A stretch of 64,000 nt of DNA from assembly GCA_000230935.2 (NCBI GenBank), contig AGIQ01000002.1:992001-1056000 (forward strand), read 5' to 3'. The translations under genes were made by a program, and so were the position numbers. The stretch is from Mycolicibacterium rhodesiae JS60 (lineage in GTDB: Bacteria > Actinomycetota > Actinomycetes > Mycobacteriales > Mycobacteriaceae). The notes under the pieces were generated by a model. The model saw nothing but the letters and a program-made list of their open reading frames with translations. It ran no database searches and was not told where the DNA came from. The number at the start of each line of letters is the position of its first letter. Positions within the stretch are counted from its first letter, which is position 1. This document shows positions 62,839 to 64,000 of the stretch, one piece after another.

Positions 62839-63528
62839 ATGAATGAAACCCATGAACGCCAGAACCCTTCGACACGAGGTGGTGACCGCAACGTAGTACG
62901 CAGCGACTTCTTGGCGGGTGAGGTGAGGTGTACTGCGCGAAGCTCCCGCACAGGCGAGCGTTGCAAGAGGGCCGCCATGCTCGGCGGGAACGTGTGTCGG
63001 TCGCACGGCGGGAACGCGCCGCAAGTAAAGGCGAAGGCGCAGAGGCGTTTACAGCAGGCCGCTGACGCATTGGTGCAACGTCTGCTCGGTATGGCGCTCG
63101 ACGGCGACACACCGGATCATGTTGCGCTAGCTGCGATCCGCGACGCCTTGGACCGGGCGGGCCTGGGAGCCAAGCAGGCTGTGGAGGTCGAAGTCACCAA
63201 GGCGCCATACGAGGAACTGCTGAGTGACGTTCTGCACGTGACGCGGGCGCAGCACGAGGCGATGAAGCGCGGCGAGCCAATGCCGCCCGCCCCCGCGAGT
63301 CCACGGGCCTTGCCGCCCGCCGACGACATCGTGGACGCGGAGGTTGTCGAAGACACCCCCGAGCGTGTCGGAGAGCGTGCGGACGGCCCGAACGTGCCCG
63401 ACTGGGCTGAACCCCCGCCCACAGCACCTCCTAGCCGCGAACTCGTCACCCTCGAACAGGCCGCGAGCGAGGTAGCCGCAGCCAATCGGGCTGCGCGGGT
63501 TAGCCAAACGCGGCGTAAGCGCAGGTAG
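62839..63528 (+). CDS. Zinc-motif phage-type protein, possible small terminase-like
   Basis: This 229-residue protein has an N-terminal metal-binding motif, CTARSSRTGERCKRAAMLGG then VCRSHGGNAP, with three Cys and one His. A helical centre (AKAQRRLQQAADALVQRLLG) and a disordered Pro/Glu-rich end follow. Proteins with this Cys-His-GG motif are frequent in actinophages and integrated elements, where some are annotated near terminase genes. The role is not proved. The ATG at 62839 follows GAAGGAG. In this element it lies between the origin and the recombinase. Confidence 0.5.
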   Translation: MNETHERQNPSTRGGDRNVVRSDFLAGEVRCTARSSRTGERCKRAAMLGGNVCRSHGGNAPQVKAKAQRRLQQAADALVQRLLGMALDGDTPDHVALAAIRDALDRAGLGAKQAVEVEVTKAPYEELLSDVLHVTRAQHEAMKRGEPMPPAPASPRALPPADDIVDAEVVEDTPERVGERADGPNVPDWAEPPPTAPPSRELVTLEQAASEVAAANRAARVSQTRRKRR

Positions 63529-63640
63529 AGGTGTAGTGGCGGGTGTGCTCGCTGGCGTAGCGTCGCCGCTAGACCTAAAGGTTCAGCGGCCTACCTGGTC
63601 GCGGGCCTGCGGGCGGCACACCAACGAGAGGAACCGAGTG

Positions 63641-63916
63641 ATGAGCAAGCTGAAGGTAGGCGACAGGGTCCGAGTGGTCTCCGTGACCGACGTGGACGCT
63701 GAGCGCAATGACCCCAACCGGGTGATCACCGACCCGAACCACCCCGACGCGCTCGACTGGGACGGCAACCCGCTGATCGGCCGCGTGGGTGTAGTCACCG
63801 ATGTGTTCGGCAACGACTATCTCGACGCTGCAGTGCGTTTCGACCACATGGCCCCGAGCGACCCGGCCCCGGCGTTCGTGGACGCGGACCTGGAGCTAGT
63901 GGACGCCGAGTCATGA
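63641..63916 (+). CDS. Small SH3/KOW-like protein
   Basis: This 91-residue protein starts MSKLKVGDRVRVVSVTDVDA and has a beta-barrel pattern (GRVGVVTDVFGNDYLDAAVR) like KOW or SH3-like domains. It is acidic in the second half. The ATG at 63641 has GAGAGG ten bases before it. Its stop overlaps the recombinase start (ATGA), so it is translated together with the recombinase. Role unknown. Confidence 0.6.
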   Translation: MSKLKVGDRVRVVSVTDVDAERNDPNRVITDPNHPDALDWDGNPLIGRVGVVTDVFGNDYLDAAVRFDHMAPSDPAPAFVDADLELVDAES

Positions 63917-64000
63917 AACTCGTTGCTTATCTGCGGGTCTCGACCATCGAACAGGCCGACAAGGGGTATGGGCTCGATGTCCAGCGCGAAGCCATCCGCA
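63913..64000 (+). CDS. Serine recombinase (start only)
   Basis: The first 29 residues, MKLVAYLRVSTIEQADKGYG and nine more, match the N-terminus of serine recombinases of the resolvase/invertase and large serine integrase group. The nucleophile Ser10 lies in YLRVST. The window ends here, so length and therefore type (small resolvase or large integrase) cannot be seen. The ATGA overlap with the preceding gene supports the start. It is a likely integrase of the element. Confidence 0.85.
   Translation, partial: MKLVAYLRVSTIEQADKGYGLDVQREAIR

Larger units (their letters stand above)
55782..64000 (+). mobile_element. Integrated phage-satellite-like element (left part)
   Basis: The element begins at the tRNA-Gly remnant and contains a capsid-like gene, DNA-binding and excisionase-like genes, a primase-helicase, an iteron-type origin, a zinc-motif protein and a serine recombinase cut by the window edge. 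Visible gene density is lower than in the chromosome and codon use is less GC-biased. No portal, large terminase, protease or tail gene is present. This composition is that of a replicating satellite or minimal integrative element rather than a full prophage. Confidence 0.75.

Overview
This window is from a fast-growing mycobacterium (Mycolicibacterium type). It is GC-rich and carries a complete-looking ESX-3 type VII secretion cluster, PE/PPE proteins, a LigD-like polymerase (PolD2), the fadD2/fadE6 lipid genes and a 13E12-family HNH gene. No ribosomal RNA, CRISPR array or intact tRNA is visible. The species cannot be fixed from the sequence alone.

Bases 1-12629 are the ESX-3 operon from the end of eccB3 to eccE3 (eccC3, pe5, ppe4, esxG, esxH, espG3, eccD3, mycP3). 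Most genes overlap by one to four bases. A siderophore-interacting flavoprotein gene follows 14 bases later, in keeping with the known iron role of ESX-3. Bases 12608-30377 hold polD2, fadD2, fadE6, an MFS/dehydrogenase/hydrolase cluster, a VOC protein, a TetR with a candidate operator, an MpaB-like oxygenase, a methyltransferase, a GT39-like glycosyltransferase and tam. Many match the M. tuberculosis Rv0269c-Rv0294 neighbourhood, in a different order. Bases 30417-33054 carry two PAP2 phosphatase genes, one fused to a lipid-kinase domain.

Bases 33203-41908 form an accessory type VII effector locus. An 845-residue protein has a CpnT-like N-terminal half, a proline-rich linker and, instead of the CpnT NAD-glycohydrolase, a C-terminal domain with the R/STT/ExE signature of ADP-ribosyltransferases. 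A coupled gene probably encodes its immunity protein. Next is a frameshifted gene that looks like a second, small ADP-ribosyltransferase-like domain. After a 13E12 HNH gene on the other strand comes a translationally coupled three-gene operon of type VII secretion-associated proteins.

Bases 42115-55739 are ordinary chromosome: an L,D-transpeptidase-like protein, TetR-controlled metabolic genes, a zinc alcohol dehydrogenase, exported proteins, a Tat-exported GH16 glucanase, a di-iron oxidase, a DUF2834-like remnant, an Abi-alpha-like protein and a DUF445 membrane protein.

From 55782 to the window end lies an integrated phage-satellite-like element. It starts at a 3' half of a tRNA-Gly(CCC) gene, followed by a gene-free stretch rich in perfect inverted repeats. 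Next are a lone HK97-type major capsid-like gene facing the chromosome, a small DNA-binding gene with a coupled gene, a hairpin-rich leader, an excisionase-like gene and a primase-helicase of the P4 type. Immediately after the helicase is an iteron array: direct copies of GTCCGGGT on one side of a 9-bp dyad and inverted copies on the other, which looks like a replication origin. A zinc-motif protein, a small SH3-like protein and the start of a serine recombinase follow. No portal, large terminase, protease or tail gene is visible, so this is more likely a capsid-encoding satellite than a prophage. Its right end lies outside the window.
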